Shown one piece after another: positions 62,060-63,060 of a DNA stretch of 63,060 nucleotides. The stretch covers positions 1 through 63,060 of the forward strand of contig RDZP01000003.1 of assembly GCA_004294005.1 (NCBI GenBank), written 5' to 3'. The stretch's first letter is position 1; every line of letters begins with the position of its first letter. Position numbers and translations under genes: made by a program. This stretch comes from Cytophagia bacterium. Its GTDB lineage: Bacteria > Bacteroidota > Bacteroidia > Cytophagales > Microscillaceae. A model generated the notes under the pieces. That model was given only the letters and a program-made list of their open reading frames with translations. It was not told where the DNA came from and made no database searches.

Positions 62060-62641
62060 CTAAGCAAAAATACCTCTTGCTTCATTTTTCAAAAAATCCA
62101 AAGCAATTTCAGTAGGACGAATATTAAATTCTGTAACGTTTTTTAAAATATTTTTTGATAATTCGAAGGCAGAAATTTCTTCATCAAGTCCTGTAGTCGA
62201 GTTATTAATCAAAACGATTACTTCCTCTGTCGCTTTTACAATTAAATTCCAAGCTTCATTGCTCACATATAGTTGTTGTGAAATATTATGACTAAATTCT
62301 TGTCTAATTTCGTGAATCAACAAAGCCTGAAAAAAACCAACAGTAAACTCAGGATTATTAAGACGTGGAATAATTTGAATGGGCGTAATTCGTTCTAAAT
62401 ACAAACACATTCTTTCATAAGCCTGCAAACGAATTGGTAAAACTTGTTCTTTATTTTTAATTTCAACTTCTTTTTGTTTGATGTTTAAGTCAATTTGTTT
62501 GAGTTGTAATGCTAAATTAGACTGATTCTGTGCTTGTTGTAATTCTTTTCCAATAAAAGAACGTACTACTAAATACATTGCGTACAAAACCAAACCTGCG
62601 GGTAATAAGATTTTTATCAAATCTAAAAAAAATGCTAACAT
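62060..62641 (-). CDS. Conserved Bacteroidota membrane-anchored protein (DUF7935-like)
   Basis: 193 residues. One membrane segment (about 5-27), a coiled-coil stretch (about 35-65, QLKQIDLNIKQKEVEIKNKE), then a helical domain with LPIRLQAYERMCLYLERI, QEFSHNISQQLYVSNEAW and VIKATEEVI-like IVKATEEVIVLIN. This set of blocks is common to a conserved hypothetical family of Bacteroidota, which I would place with DUF7935. The function is unknown. The gene has an independent start with AT-rich spacers on both sides. Confidence 0.65.
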   Translation of the reverse strand: MLAFFLDLIKILLPAGLVLYAMYLVVRSFIGKELQQAQNQSNLALQLKQIDLNIKQKEVEIKNKEQVLPIRLQAYERMCLYLERITPIQIIPRLNNPEFTVGFFQALLIHEIRQEFSHNISQQLYVSNEAWNLIVKATEEVIVLINNSTTGLDEEISAFELSKNILKNVTEFNIRPTEIALDFLKNEARGIFA

Positions 62642-62712
62642 TGTTATTTTATTTTAATTTTTATTATTTTAATTTTTAATTCTGGTATTTTTTTATAACT
62701 TTTGACAATCAA

Positions 62713-63060
62713 TTATAACTGAATTTCTTTTTTTGCTAAATTACGCAATTCTTGTAATTCAAGTTCCATTTTTTTATATTTTTCCTCCATTTCTTTTCTT
62801 GCTTCTGCTTCTTTTTTGGCAGTTTTTTCGGCTTTTTTCCTTGCTTCTGCTTCTTTTTTGGCAGTTTCTTGAGCTTCGCCTTGAGATTGCTCAGCTTTTT
62901 TCCTTGCTTCCGCCTCTTTTTTGGCAGTTTCTTGCGCTTCTTTTCTTGCTTCTTCTGCTTGTTTTGCTAATTTTTCAGCGATTTCTTTTGCTTTTTCGGC
63001 AATCATTTTTTCTTCTTCTGCTTTTTTTCTTTGTTTGATTTGTGTAGTAAATTCATCAAT
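62713..63060 (-). CDS. Coiled-coil protein, 5' end beyond window
   Basis: The frame is open to the window edge (IDEFTTQIKQRKKAEEEK precedes the first internal Met), so at least 115 residues are seen and the N-terminus is missing. The visible part is a charged coiled coil with imperfect repeats of AQETAKKEAEARKKAE, ending NLAKKEIQL. Similar Ala/Glu/Lys tails occur on PD-(D/E)XK transposase-like nucleases and on Uma2-type endonuclease-like proteins, but nothing here proves either. The next stretch outside the window would decide. Confidence 0.5.
   Translation of the reverse strand: MDEFTTQIKQRKKAEEEKMIAEKAKEIAEKLAKQAEEARKEAQETAKKEAEARKKAEQSQGEAQETAKKEAEARKKAEKTAKKEAEARKEMEEKYKKMELELQELRNLAKKEIQL

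Overview
The window is about 63 kb of very AT-rich DNA, roughly 30% GC by eye, from a member of the Bacteroidota, most likely a Cytophagales-type gliding or surface-active bacterium. Four things point there: promoter -7 boxes of the form TAnnTTTG, sometimes with a TTTG or TTG box 19-20 bases upstream; two secreted proteins ending in type B sorting domains of the type IX secretion system (T9SS); a SusC-like TonB receptor followed by a lipoprotein; and phylum-typical families such as S46 dipeptidyl-peptidase, DUF2027-Smr and fused DAHP synthase-chorismate mutase. No rRNA, tRNA, CRISPR array or intact transposase was seen. Species is not assigned.

Layout. 0-9 kb: a J-domain-like coiled-coil protein, a GT39-like membrane protein, a papain-like peptidase with a long acidic tail, an unlinked succinate dehydrogenase cytochrome b, shikimate kinase coupled to a serine hydrolase, and trpS. 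9-20 kb: a T9SS-exported protein, a GAF-SpoIIE phosphatase overlapping an OppC-type permease, an outer-membrane-like protein overlapping rsmA, rpmF-plsX, and a CASTOR/POLLUX-like channel. 20-32 kb: a PH-domain membrane protein, the TonB receptor-lipoprotein pair, and a DUF1684-SNF2 helicase-aspartate kinase operon. 32-40 kb: DUF2027-Smr, a periplasmic-binding-domain SpoIIE sensor, DAHP synthase-chorismate mutase and a DPP7-type S46 peptidase. 40-47 kb: one 2255-residue T9SS adhesin-like protein made largely of 21 repeats of about 76 residues.

47-63 kb: arginine deiminase, a small glycan cluster (HTTM-like protein, FkbM methyltransferase, GT8, GT4 and a decayed acetyltransferase), a putative aminopeptidase, a DUF4499-like protein, a GT2, TPR proteins, and a MarR regulator followed by a di-haem cytochrome c peroxidase. 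The window ends inside a coiled-coil gene.

The least ordinary DNA is intergenic. Three copies of a structured element of about 114 bp lie at 37.3, 47.1 and 49.3 kb. Their terminal stem and central hairpin change in a matched way between copies, and the last two copies face each other around arcA. Between them is an array of ten 21-bp units. Each unit carries the inverted half-sites TGTAA-N4-TTACA without variation, one per two helical turns, which looks like a phased array of protein-binding sites. Smaller structured repeats lie at 7.8, 31.8, 37.4 and 58.5 kb. The giant adhesin repeats show a three-unit higher-order period of 225-227 residues.
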